The position numbers and the translations under genes were made by a program. Source: Adhaeribacter swui (GTDB lineage: Bacteria > Bacteroidota > Bacteroidia > Cytophagales > Hymenobacteraceae). Taken from it: DNA of 64,000 nucleotides. The notes under the pieces were generated by a model, which ran no database searches, was not told the DNA's origin, and worked only from the letters and a program-made list of their open reading frames with translations. Below, in pieces: positions 8,883-16,680 of the stretch; the stretch's first letter is position 1, and each line of letters opens with the position of its first letter. The stretch is taken from assembly GCF_014217805.1 (NCBI RefSeq), contig NZ_CP055156.1:3974585-4038584 (forward strand). The letters run 5' to 3'.

Positions 8883-9785
8883 GTGGGGCAGTATTCGATA
8901 AAAGAACTGGAGCAATTAACGGGAATAAAAGCGCATACCATTCGTATTTGGGAGCAGCGTTACGGTATATTAAAACCTAAACGTTCCGAAACCAACATCC
9001 GTACCTACGACGACGATGATTTAAAACACATTTTAAATGTTTCGTTGTTAAACCAAAACGGTTTTAAAATCTCCAAAATCGCCTGCATGAGCAGTTGCCA
9101 GATTGGCGAAGCTATCCTGACTTTTACCGAACGCCAAGAAGATTGTCCGCACCAGATTAGCGCTTTGGTTTGCGCCATGATTGAAATGGACGAAGAGCGT
9201 TTTGATAAAGTGCTGACCACTATTATTCTGCAAAGAGGTTTTGAAGCAGCCGTTAATCAATTAGTACTGCCATTCCTGCAAAAAATTGGAATTCTTTGGC
9301 AAACCGGTAACATTAATCCGGCGCACGAACATTTTGTTTCGAATATTATCCGGCAAAAGTTTATTGTGGCCATCGATGGGCAAGTAATACCCAACAGCAT
9401 GGATGCCCCGCGCTTTATTTTGTTTTTGCCCGAAGGCGAGCTGCACGAGTTAGGCCTTTTATTTATGCAATACATTTTAAGGTCCCGGCAGATGCGGGTC
9501 ATGTATTTAGGGCAAAACTTACCTTTAGTAGATTTAGTGAAAGCTTACGAAGGTTTCCGGCCCGATTATTTTTGTACCGTTATTACATCGGTGCCTGCCC
9601 GGGATCAATTACAAGCCTACCTTGATGAATTAAGCAGCTATTTCCCAGGTTGTGGTTTTTATGTATCGGGTTACCAGTTTTCCTGTAACCAAATTACATT
9701 ACCGGCCCAGTTTAAATACTTGCGCGATATGCAAAGTTTTACCCGCGAAGTAGAAAAACTGAAGGCTGTTCCCGCTTTAACGTAA
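8883..9785 (+). CDS. carH: CarH-type MerR regulator with cobalamin-binding photoreceptor domain
   Basis: 300 residues: a MerR winged-helix DNA-binding domain (3-70; IRIWEQRYG), a helical B12-capping domain (about 90-165) and a Rossmann B12-binding domain (about 175-295). The residues that define the light-sensing CarH group are present with the spacing of Thermus CarH: Trp139, then Glu149-His150 (upper axial side), and E186-x-H188-x-x-G191 with the lower axial His. CarH with adenosylcobalamin represses carotenoid genes in the dark; light breaks the Co-C bond and releases the DNA. The start is a GTG at 8883. Position between crtZ and the ECF sigma/crtI operon supports the role. A likely operator lies at 10138-10176. 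Confidence 0.9.
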   Translation: MGQYSIKELEQLTGIKAHTIRIWEQRYGILKPKRSETNIRTYDDDDLKHILNVSLLNQNGFKISKIACMSSCQIGEAILTFTERQEDCPHQISALVCAMIEMDEERFDKVLTTIILQRGFEAAVNQLVLPFLQKIGILWQTGNINPAHEHFVSNIIRQKFIVAIDGQVIPNSMDAPRFILFLPEGELHELGLLFMQYILRSRQMRVMYLGQNLPLVDLVKAYEGFRPDYFCTVITSVPARDQLQAYLDELSSYFPGCGFYVSGYQFSCNQITLPAQFKYLRDMQSFTREVEKLKAVPALT

Positions 9786-10137
9786 TACGATCATCAGCAT
9801 TATAAATTTTTTAAATTTTTAAAATCCAGCTCTTACTTTTAGCTGCTTCTCCCTGCTATACGCCATTATAGGTACTAAAATTTAAAGTACTGTATCCAAT
9901 TGGGGCTTTATTTTAAGAGTTCTCTCCATTTTTTTAAATTTTAATAATTCCCGGAAGCCTGTAAGTACCAGAGTTTCTTCTTCTGGCGTTGTTTAAATAG
10001 CAACTAACTAAAAATTTTAAAAAAGTTTAGAACCTCCCCAATCCGGCCGATCTAAAATTTCGTTTGTTCCGGTATGTTCCAGAAACTTTACCGGCACGGC
10101 CTATACTACTTGCAAGCCATTTGAGCGAACTTAAAAA
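9786..10137. other. Non-coding stretch between carH and the ECF sigma gene
   Basis: No convincing reading frame or RNA gene is visible. It contains three A/T-tract motifs of the AAATTTTTAAA type (about 9803, 10001 and 10131). The final 100 bases lead into the palindrome and promoter of the crt operon. No strong terminator hairpin is seen after carH. Confidence 0.5.
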
Positions 10138-10207
10138 TTTTTGTTTAATTATTTATCTATAATTATTAAACAAAAACTTTTATTTTAAGTAATACCCAAT
10201 ATATTTG
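10138..10207 (+). promoter_or_regulatory. Crt operon promoter with large palindrome, probable CarH operator
   Basis: The arms TTTTTGTTTAAT (10138-10149) and ATTAAACAAAAA (10165-10176) are perfect 12-base inverted copies with a 15-base spacer; after one mismatch two more bases pair. The right arm ends where the -33 element should be, 19 bases ahead of TATATTTG (10200-10207), a full match to the Bacteroidota -7 consensus TAnnTTTG. The -33 itself is weak (CTTTT). A bound dimer or tetramer here would block RNA polymerase. Assignment to CarH is inferred from gene order and symmetry. Confidence 0.6.
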
Positions 10208-10238
10208 TATAAGTTTTATCTTAAAAAAGTTGAGCAGA

Positions 10239-10754
10239 ATGACAGCAACAGAATTTAGCTCCATGGTGCAAAAAATATCCAAATCTTTAAAGCCGGTAGC
10301 GCTTAATTTAACCCGCGATGCAGATGATGCCAAAGATTTAGTGCAGGAAACTTTGTTAAAAGCTTTATTAAACAAAGATAAGTTTAAAGCCGGCAGCAAT
10401 TTAAAAGCCTGGTTATACACTATTATGCGCAATACTTTTATTAATAACTATAATAAAATTACCAAGCGCAGCAGCAACATCGATTCTTCGGAATATTTTC
10501 AATATTTTAATACCGACGAAAACTACATTGCTAAAAACGGCGCGGTTTATACGTTTGTGGTATCGGATATTAACGAAGCCATTGCCCATTTAAACGAAGA
10601 ATACCGTACTCCTTTTATGATGTACTACATTGGCTTTAAGTACCTGGAAATTGCCGAAAAATTAAATATTCCGATTGGTACCGTAAAAAACCGGATTCAT
10701 ATTGCCCGCAAAGAACTAAAACGGGTTTTAAAAATTTATGAGCAAAATGGGTAA
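10239..10754 (+). CDS. ECF-type RNA polymerase sigma factor
   Basis: 171 residues with sigma region 2 (SLKPVALNLTRDADDAKDLVQETLLKAL, quoted here only as its core DADDAKDLVQETLL) and region 4 (YRTPFMMYYIGFKYLEIAE, then IPIGTVKNRIHIARKEL helix-turn-helix). No region 3 is present, as in ECF sigmas. It heads the crtI operon, an arrangement like CarQ in Myxococcus, where an ECF sigma drives light-induced carotenoid genes. No anti-sigma factor gene is adjacent. I chose the ATG at 10239; a TTG nine bases upstream is in frame and possible. crtI begins 28 bases after the stop. Confidence 0.9.
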   Translation: MTATEFSSMVQKISKSLKPVALNLTRDADDAKDLVQETLLKALLNKDKFKAGSNLKAWLYTIMRNTFINNYNKITKRSSNIDSSEYFQYFNTDENYIAKNGAVYTFVVSDINEAIAHLNEEYRTPFMMYYIGFKYLEIAEKLNIPIGTVKNRIHIARKELKRVLKIYEQNG

Positions 10755-10782
10755 GTAATTACTTTTTTAAAATATTTATATT

Positions 10783-12264
10783 TTGAGCGGTAAAAAAGTT
10801 GTAGTTATTGGTTCTGGTTTTGCCAGCCTGGCGGCGGCTACCAGTTTAGCGGCCAACGGATTTACCGTGGATGTGCTGGAAAAAAATAGTACACCTGGCG
10901 GGCGGGCCCGCAGTTTCACCCAGGATGGTTTTACCTTTGATATGGGGCCGAGCTGGTACTGGATGCCCGACGTTTTTGAGCAATATTTTAAAAAATTTAA
11001 TAAGTCTACCGCGGACTACTACCAACTTGTTCGACTAGATCCTTCTTATACAATTATTTTTGGGCCGGACGACTTTATGCCGGTTCCGGCCCAAATGTCT
11101 CAATTAAACTATTTATTTGAATCGTTAGAGGCAGGCAGCAGCCAAGCTTTACAAAAGTTTTTAGCCGAAGCCGCTTATAAATACCAGGTAGGTATAAACA
11201 ATCTGGTTTACAAACCCAGCCGCAACGTAAGCGAATTTTTAAATTTTAAATTATTGCTGGATGTATTTCGGTTGGATGTTTTTCAATCGATTCACACGCA
11301 CCTGCGGAAGTACTTTCAGCACGAAAAATTATTAAAATTACTGGAGTTCCCGATTCTTTTTCTGGGCGCTTTACCCGAAAATACCCCGGCGCTGTATTCT
11401 TTAATGAACTACGCCGATATAAGTTTAGGTACCTGGTACCCTATGGGCGGCATGTACCAAATTGTAGCCGGCATGGTGGCCCTGGCTCAGGAAAAAGGAG
11501 TAACTTTTCATTATAATCAGGAAGTTAAGCAAATTCATGTTGAGGAAAACCAGGTAAAAACCCTGGAAACCCAAAGTGGTATTTTTAAGGCCGATGTGGT
11601 AGTAGCAGGGGCCGATTACCACCACGTAGAACAAAATTTACTTTCGCCGGAATACCGGACGTATTCGCCGGAATATTGGGAGAATCGGGTAATGGCCCCA
11701 TCTTCGCTGATCTTTTACTTAGGCATTAACAAACGTTTAGAACAATTAACCCATCACAATCTATTTTTCGACGAGGATTTTAAACCGCATGCCCGGGAAA
11801 TATACGAAACGCCCAAATGGCCGGAAAAACCCTTGTTTTACGTATCGGTGCCAAGCCAATCCGATAGTTCGGTAGCCCCGCCGGGTTGCGAAAATCTGTT
11901 TATTTTAATTCCGGTAGCTCCGGGCTTAGAAGATAACGAAACCATCCGGGAGTATTATTACCACCTGGTAATGGAGCGGCTCGAAAAATTAACTAAACAG
12001 CGCATCCGGGACGCCGTTGTGGTAAAACGCAGCTACGCGCACGCCGACTTTATCCGCGACTACCATGCGTTTAAAGGCAATGCTTATGGTTTAGCAAACA
12101 CCTTACGGCAAACTGCCATCCTGAAACCTGGATTAAAGAGTAAAAAAGTAAAAAACCTTTTTTATACCGGGCAGTTAACCGTACCCGGTCCGGGAGTACC
12201 GCCTTCTTTAATTTCGGGCCAGGTAGTAGCCGAAGAAATACGTAAAGAATTTAGTGCCATATAA
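10783..12264 (+). CDS. crtI: Phytoene desaturase
   Basis: 493 residues, the usual CrtI length. The N-terminal dinucleotide-binding motif VVVIGSGFASLAAATSLA (6-23) binds FAD. The family's GGRARSF and the C-terminal LFYTGQLTVPGPGVPPSLISG signature (quoted in part) are present. CrtI introduces double bonds into phytoene to give lycopene at the membrane. The start is a TTG at 10783: no in-frame ATG lies between the sigma-factor stop and the FAD motif. It is followed by crtB after 99 bases containing a heptamer-based inverted repeat. Confidence 0.93.
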   Translation: MSGKKVVVIGSGFASLAAATSLAANGFTVDVLEKNSTPGGRARSFTQDGFTFDMGPSWYWMPDVFEQYFKKFNKSTADYYQLVRLDPSYTIIFGPDDFMPVPAQMSQLNYLFESLEAGSSQALQKFLAEAAYKYQVGINNLVYKPSRNVSEFLNFKLLLDVFRLDVFQSIHTHLRKYFQHEKLLKLLEFPILFLGALPENTPALYSLMNYADISLGTWYPMGGMYQIVAGMVALAQEKGVTFHYNQEVKQIHVEENQVKTLETQSGIFKADVVVAGADYHHVEQNLLSPEYRTYSPEYWENRVMAPSSLIFYLGINKRLEQLTHHNLFFDEDFKPHAREIYETPKWPEKPLFYVSVPSQSDSSVAPPGCENLFILIPVAPGLEDNETIREYYYHLVMERLEKLTKQRIRDAVVVKRSYAHADFIRDYHAFKGNAYGLANTLRQTAILKPGLKSKKVKNLFYTGQLTVPGPGVPPSLISGQVVAEEIRKEFSAI

Positions 12265-12358
12265 TTAGAAATTAGAAGTTATTAATTAGAGATAAGATCT
12301 GGCTGTAAGGATTCTTTTTTCAATTTCTAATTTCTAATTCATAATTTTTAATTATTAG
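12263..12358. repeat. Heptamer-based inverted repeat between crtI and crtB
   Basis: AATTAGAAATTAGAA (12263-12277) and TTCTAATTTCTAATT (12325-12339) are perfect 15-base inverted copies with a 47-base loop. From 12324 the sequence is five consecutive 7-base units: TTTCTAA, TTTCTAA, TTCATAA, TTTTTAA, TTATTAG, ending 5 bases before the crtB ATG. The left arm begins inside the crtI stop codon. A related array lies before murD at 26634. Confidence 0.7.
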
Positions 12359-12363
12359 AAACT

Positions 12364-13197
12364 ATGGAATTGTTCGATCTAACGAGTTATAAATGCAGCC
12401 GGCTGGTTACCCAGCATTACAGTACATCTTTTACTCTGGGCATTAAAACGCTGGATAAAAAATTCCACTATCCCATTTACGCCATTTACGGGTTTGTACG
12501 CTACGCCGACGAGATTGTAGATACTTTCCATGAGCACGATAAAGCCGCTTTACTTCAGGAGTTTAAAGAATGCACGTACAAAGCCATTGCTACCAAAATA
12601 AGCTTAAATCCTATTCTGCACGCTTTTCAGTTGGTGGTGCACCAATATGATATCGATCACGAGTTTATCGAAGCCTTTTTGCATAGCATGGAAATGGACT
12701 TGCAAGGCAAACGCTACGATAAAGATTTATACGACGAATACATTTATGGCTCCGCGGAAGTAGTGGGGTTAATGTGCCTGCGGGTATTTTGCGAAGGCGA
12801 CCGGGAGTTATTTGACCGCTTAAAAGCACCGGCGCGTAGTTTAGGATCAGCATTTCAGAAGGTAAACTTTTTGCGCGACATGAAGAGCGATTACCAGGAG
12901 CGGGGCCGGGTTTACTTTCCCAAAATCGATTTCCAGTGTTTCGATAATGGCTGCAAAAAAGAAATTGAAGAAGATATTTTAAAAGATTTTAAACTGGCCT
13001 ACGAAGGCATTTTAAAATTACCGCGCTCCTCGCGCATGGGCGTTTATCTGGCTTATATCTATTATTTAAAATTATTTAAAAAAATACAGCATTTACCGGC
13101 CGCCCGAATTTTGTCTGAACGCGTAAGAGTACCAGATAACACTAAAATAGCGTTATTATTGGGTTCATACGTTAAATACAGGCTAAATACCATCTGA
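12364..13197 (+). CDS. crtB: Phytoene synthase
   Basis: 277 residues of the squalene/phytoene synthase family. Both Asp-rich substrate motifs are clear: DEIVD at 49-53 and DMKSD at 172-176, the latter in the typical NFLRDMKSDYQERGRVYFP context. CrtB condenses two geranylgeranyl diphosphate molecules to phytoene, the first committed carotenoid step. A GGPP synthase gene (crtE) is not in the window. It lies in the crt operon, with a 5-base gap to the next gene. Confidence 0.95.
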   Translation: MELFDLTSYKCSRLVTQHYSTSFTLGIKTLDKKFHYPIYAIYGFVRYADEIVDTFHEHDKAALLQEFKECTYKAIATKISLNPILHAFQLVVHQYDIDHEFIEAFLHSMEMDLQGKRYDKDLYDEYIYGSAEVVGLMCLRVFCEGDRELFDRLKAPARSLGSAFQKVNFLRDMKSDYQERGRVYFPKIDFQCFDNGCKKEIEEDILKDFKLAYEGILKLPRSSRMGVYLAYIYYLKLFKKIQHLPAARILSERVRVPDNTKIALLLGSYVKYRLNTI

Positions 13198-13202
13198 TCA
13201 CC

Positions 13203-13727
13203 GTGAATGTACTGCTGCTTACTGGATTGTTGTTTATTATTTCTTTTGTTCAAACTGATTTAACTTACAAAATACCTGAACTGCGTAAAATGTATTTTCA
13301 GGCGGCCAACGAAAAAGAGGCTTACGAGCAATTAGCACCGCATCTAGCCCGGTATAAGGGCAACGATGTGCTTATCCAAGGTTTTCAGGCCGGCATAGAA
13401 GGCGTGGGGGCCAAGTACGCTTCGGGCTTGTATACGAAAATCAAACACGTCCGGAACTCGGCACAAGCCTTTGAAAAAGTAATCAGCAAAGACCCGTATA
13501 ATCCGGAAGTCCGCTTTTTGCGCTATACCATAGAGTACCACATTCCGCGTTATTTATTAATGAGCGGCCATTTGCACGAAGATAAAAAGGTAATTATGAA
13601 AAGCTTGCTCACTTACCCGGATTCCGGGGTAGATGCCGATGCTTTTAAAGTAATGCGGGATTATTTTTTGCGCGACGACCATACCACTACCGATGAAAAA
13701 AAGCAGTTACGCAACCTAAAAGCCTGA
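13203..13727 (+). CDS. Exported protein of unknown function inside the carotenoid operon
   Basis: 174 residues starting from a GTG at 13203, 5 bases after crtB; its stop codon overlaps the ATG of crtYcd by one base. The N-terminus (about 1-18) is a hydrophobic signal or anchor sequence. The rest is helical in character, with SAQAFEKVISKDPYNPEVRFL resembling a single tetratricopeptide-like helix pair, and ends in a charged tail. I recognise no catalytic motif. Tight coupling to crtB and crtYcd suggests it acts with the carotenoid enzymes, perhaps in membrane assembly or pigment handling, but that is inference from position alone. Confidence 0.8.
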   Translation: MNVLLLTGLLFIISFVQTDLTYKIPELRKMYFQAANEKEAYEQLAPHLARYKGNDVLIQGFQAGIEGVGAKYASGLYTKIKHVRNSAQAFEKVISKDPYNPEVRFLRYTIEYHIPRYLLMSGHLHEDKKVIMKSLLTYPDSGVDADAFKVMRDYFLRDDHTTTDEKKQLRNLKA

Positions 13728-14425
13728 TGTATATTTACCTGTATTTAAATATTTTTACCATTTTGTTTCCCTTTCTGCTTTCGTTTGATAAGCGGGTGCA
13801 ATTCTATAAAACCTGGAAATACCTGTTTCCGGCCATGTTTATTAATGCTTTATTTTTTATAATCTGGGATGCCATATTTACGCATCATGGGGTGTGGGGC
13901 TTTAACGATAAATACTTAGTGGGTATTTACCTGTATAATTTGCCTTTGGAAGAAGTATTATTTTTTATAACGGTACCCTATGCCTGCGTTTTTATTTACG
14001 AATGCCTGAATGTGTACGTGAAGGAGGATTATTTACAAGCTGGTTCGCTGGTAGCCTCTATTATTCTGGCCATCTTTATTATCTTGGTAGGGCTGCTGCA
14101 TTTGCGGCAACTGTATACGTCGGTCACGTTTTTGTTACTGCCGGTTATTATGCTGGTTCATTACCGGTTGTTCCGCGATAAATTACTCGGCAGGTTTTAT
14201 TTGGCTTACCTGGTGCATTTAATCCCGTTTTTGTTGGTGAATGGTGTACTCACAGCTTTGCCCGTTGTTTGGTACGACAACGGCCATAACCTAGGGATCA
14301 GATTGACCACAATTCCTATCGAGGATACCATGTATTCCATGACTATGTTGCTGATTACCATTACGGCTTACGAATATTTCCGACGCCACCCAAAACAAAA
14401 CCTTCCGGCTACAAATTTTGTTTAA
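13727..14425 (+). CDS. crtYcd: Lycopene beta-cyclase, CrtYc-CrtYd fusion type
   Basis: 232 residues with about seven hydrophobic helices. Two related copies of the lycopene cyclase domain are visible: the first with LPLEEVLFFITVPYACVFIYE, the second with IPIEDTMYSMTMLLITITAYE. The P-(L/I)-E-(E/D) motifs are characteristic of the heterodimeric cyclase family, here fused in one chain as in many Bacteroidota, archaea and fungi. The enzyme closes the beta-ionone rings of lycopene to give beta-carotene. It overlaps the preceding gene by one base and is followed by ispH after 5 bases. Confidence 0.92.
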   Translation: MYIYLYLNIFTILFPFLLSFDKRVQFYKTWKYLFPAMFINALFFIIWDAIFTHHGVWGFNDKYLVGIYLYNLPLEEVLFFITVPYACVFIYECLNVYVKEDYLQAGSLVASIILAIFIILVGLLHLRQLYTSVTFLLLPVIMLVHYRLFRDKLLGRFYLAYLVHLIPFLLVNGVLTALPVVWYDNGHNLGIRLTTIPIEDTMYSMTMLLITITAYEYFRRHPKQNLPATNFV

Positions 14426-14430
14426 AAGGT

Positions 14431-15276
14431 ATGTTACAGTTGCGCGTTCATATCGACCCTAATTCCGGCTTTTGCTTCGGAGTAATTTACGCTATCCAAA
14501 TGGCGGAAGATATTCTGGATGAGCAAGGCTATTTGTATTGTTTAGGCGATATCGTGCACAACGACGAAGAAATTCAGCGTCTGGAAAAACGGGGTTTACG
14601 CATTATTAATCACGAGCAGTTAAAAGAATTACGCAACGAGCATGTGCTCATCCGGGCTCACGGCGAACCGCCGAGCACCTACCAAATGGCTTTGGCTAAT
14701 AACTTAAATTTGATTGATGCCTCGTGCCCGGTAGTTTTAAAATTGCAAAACCGGATTAAAACTTCGTACGATAAAAACGAAAAAATCTTTATTTATGGTA
14801 AACACGGGCACGCCGAAGTTTTAGGTTTGCTGGGTCAAACCAATAATGATGCGGTAGTTTTTGAGAATATAGAGGAGTTGCTGCAAAACGAGTTGCCCGC
14901 CAACATTACCCTGTATAGCCAAACAACCAAAAGCACCAACAATTTTTATAAAATCAAAGATTTGCTCGAAAGCAAAGGGTACCAGGTAAACGCCAACGAT
15001 ACCATTTGCCGCCAGGTAAGTAACCGCGACCAGGAATTACGGAAGTTTGCTGGTCAGTTTGATAAAATTGTGTTTGTGTCGGGTACCAAGTCATCAAATG
15101 GTAAAGTGCTTTACCAGGTATGTAAAGACACCAATCCCAATACTTTTTTTATCTCGAAGGTAGAAGATCTGGACCCAACCTGGTTTAACGCCAACGAAAC
15201 TGTAGGTATTTGCGGTGCTACTTCCACGCCCATGTGGCTCATGGAAGAGGTGCAAAAAGCATTGTTGGCTTACTAA
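14431..15276 (+). CDS. ispH: 4-hydroxy-3-methylbut-2-enyl diphosphate reductase (IspH/LytB)
   Basis: 281 residues. The three Cys ligands of the iron-sulfur cluster are in place: Cys15 (GFCFGV), Cys99 (DASCPVV) and Cys193 (TICRQVSNRD). RAHGEPP and TTKST, which bind the diphosphate, are also visible. IspH is the last enzyme of the MEP pathway and yields IPP and DMAPP. Its location between crtYcd and crtW (5 and 3 bases away) is unusual and would couple precursor supply to pigment synthesis. Confidence 0.95.
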   Translation: MLQLRVHIDPNSGFCFGVIYAIQMAEDILDEQGYLYCLGDIVHNDEEIQRLEKRGLRIINHEQLKELRNEHVLIRAHGEPPSTYQMALANNLNLIDASCPVVLKLQNRIKTSYDKNEKIFIYGKHGHAEVLGLLGQTNNDAVVFENIEELLQNELPANITLYSQTTKSTNNFYKIKDLLESKGYQVNANDTICRQVSNRDQELRKFAGQFDKIVFVSGTKSSNGKVLYQVCKDTNPNTFFISKVEDLDPTWFNANETVGICGATSTPMWLMEEVQKALLAY

Positions 15277-15279
15277 AAA

Positions 15280-15972
15280 ATGCTTATGCAACAGCCATTT
15301 TTTAAAAAACACCGGGGCGTTATCATTGCCTTTCTGATTATTTTGCTTTGGTTTACCAGTTTAGCGGTTTTATTGCAGCTACAAGTAAACTGGGCTTCAC
15401 TGATAACTTACCTGTTTGTATTACTGCAAACGCACCTCTATACGGGTTTATTTATTACGGCCCACGATGCCATGCATGGCGTAGTATCGGGCAATAAAAA
15501 GCTGAACAAAACCATTGGCGTTATTACGGCAGGCTTATTTGCTTATAACAGCTTTTATCGTTTGCTGCCCCGCCATCATGCCCACCATCACCACGTAGCT
15601 ACCGACTTGGACCCGGATTACCACGGGGGTAACTTTTTGGCCTGGTATTACTCTTTTCTAAAGCAATACATTACCTGGTGGCAAATTTTGCTGATGGCCA
15701 TTACTTTTAATGTACTGAAATTCTTCTTCCCGGTGGAGAATGTAGTTTTATTCTGGATGATTCCGGCTATTGTGGCTACGTTTCAGTTATTTTATTATGG
15801 TACTTACTTGCCGCACCGTGGCGAGCACGAACCCGATAACAAACATAAATCGCGCACCCAATCTAAAAACCACCTCTGGGCTTTTGTAAGTTGTTATTTT
15901 TTTGGTTACCACTACGAGCACCACGACAAACCTTACGTACCCTGGTGGCAACTCTACAAAGTTAAAACCTGA
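15280..15972 (+). CDS. crtW: Beta-carotene ketolase (fatty-acid desaturase superfamily)
   Basis: 230 residues, integral membrane, with the three His boxes of CrtW-type di-iron enzymes: HDAMH (62-66), RHHAHHHH (98-105) and HYEHHD (211-216). CrtW introduces keto groups at C4 and C4' of beta-ionone rings. Length and box sequences favour ketolase over a lipid desaturase. It is the last gene of the crt operon; a repeat element starts right after its stop codon, followed by a bidirectional terminator. Together with CrtZ the product is expected to be astaxanthin-like. Confidence 0.88.
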   Translation: MLMQQPFFKKHRGVIIAFLIILLWFTSLAVLLQLQVNWASLITYLFVLLQTHLYTGLFITAHDAMHGVVSGNKKLNKTIGVITAGLFAYNSFYRLLPRHHAHHHHVATDLDPDYHGGNFLAWYYSFLKQYITWWQILLMAITFNVLKFFFPVENVVLFWMIPAIVATFQLFYYGTYLPHRGEHEPDNKHKSRTQSKNHLWAFVSCYFFGYHYEHHDKPYVPWWQLYKVKT

Positions 15973-15973
15973 A

Positions 15974-16223
15974 TCACGGATTTTAACGGATTTAATGGAT
16001 TACACGGATTTTTAAAATTTTAAGTTTTAAGCCTGTTCAAATCTTGCTATATGCATTGGCATCATTAAAGCCTTACGGATTTATATTGAAACACAATAAC
16101 ACCAACAAAACAGAAGAGCCATTACGTTTTTGCGTAATGGCTCTTCTGTTTTAAAACTAATTTTTAAAAAATCTCAAATTATGATCCTTGAAATCCGTTA
16201 AATCCGGTAAAATCTGCGATCAA
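15974..16223. repeat. Inverted pair of ACGGATTT-type repeats flanking a terminator
   Basis: Copies of a GGATTT-rich repeat start 2 bases after the crtW stop codon (15974-16011: ACGGATTTTA, ACGGATTTAA, TGGATTACAC, GGATTTTT) and, in reverse orientation, run into the stop codon of the HMA gene (16183-16223: AATCCGTTAAATCCGGTAAA). A further diverged copy sits at 16642-16680, adjoining the stop of the TonB receptor. The pair brackets the hairpin at 16109-16150. Confidence 0.65.
16109..16152. terminator. Bidirectional terminator between crtW and the metal operon
   Basis: The 18-base arms AACAGAAGAGCCATTACG and CGTAATGGCTCTTCTGTT are perfect inverted copies with a 6-base loop, with an A run before and T run after. 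It serves the convergent crt and metal operons. Confidence 0.88.
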
Positions 16224-16576
16224 TTTTTGTGGATGCCTTTGTCTTTTTTGCAGCAATCTTCCAGTTTGTTATAAGCCCGTTCGTTGGCGGGTACCTGATC
16301 AGCATCGTAGCCGGTTAAGGTAACGGCTTTGCGTAATTTATCCGGATTGGTTTTGCTCGGGAAAAATGCTACGGTTAATACCTGCGAGTCTACGTCCAGA
16401 ATGGCCGATTTAACGCCTTTTTCGTAAGCCATGGATTTTTCAATCGTTTTCTTACACATGTTACACACCGAAGAAGTTTTAATTTTAATCTCTTCGGGAT
16501 TTTTGTCCTGAGCTTGGCCGGAAAAAGTAAAACCTAGCAGGGCAACAATAGTTAAAATTGATTTTATAGTTTTCAT
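16220..16576 (-). CDS. Exported heavy-metal-associated (HMA) domain protein
   Basis: 118 residues. Residues 1-22 are a signal peptide ending in GQAQ. The mature part is one HMA ferredoxin-like domain with a C-N-M-C metal site (Cys38, Cys41) and a second Cys pair near the C-terminus (EDCCKKD). Such small periplasmic domains bind copper or another soft metal. It is the last gene of a minus-strand operon after a HYC_CC_PP-type protein and a TonB receptor, which suggests shared metal handling. The metal is inferred, not shown. Confidence 0.85.
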   Translation of the reverse strand: MKTIKSILTIVALLGFTFSGQAQDKNPEEIKIKTSSVCNMCKKTIEKSMAYEKGVKSAILDVDSQVLTVAFFPSKTNPDKLRKAVTLTGYDADQVPANERAYNKLEDCCKKDKGIHKN

Positions 16577-16680
16577 CTTATTTCTATGGTTGATTTTTTG
16601 TTATTTTAAGTTTTAATACATTAATAGATTTCCAAATTTTTAATCCGCGTCATCCGATCAATCTGAGAAAATCCTTGATC

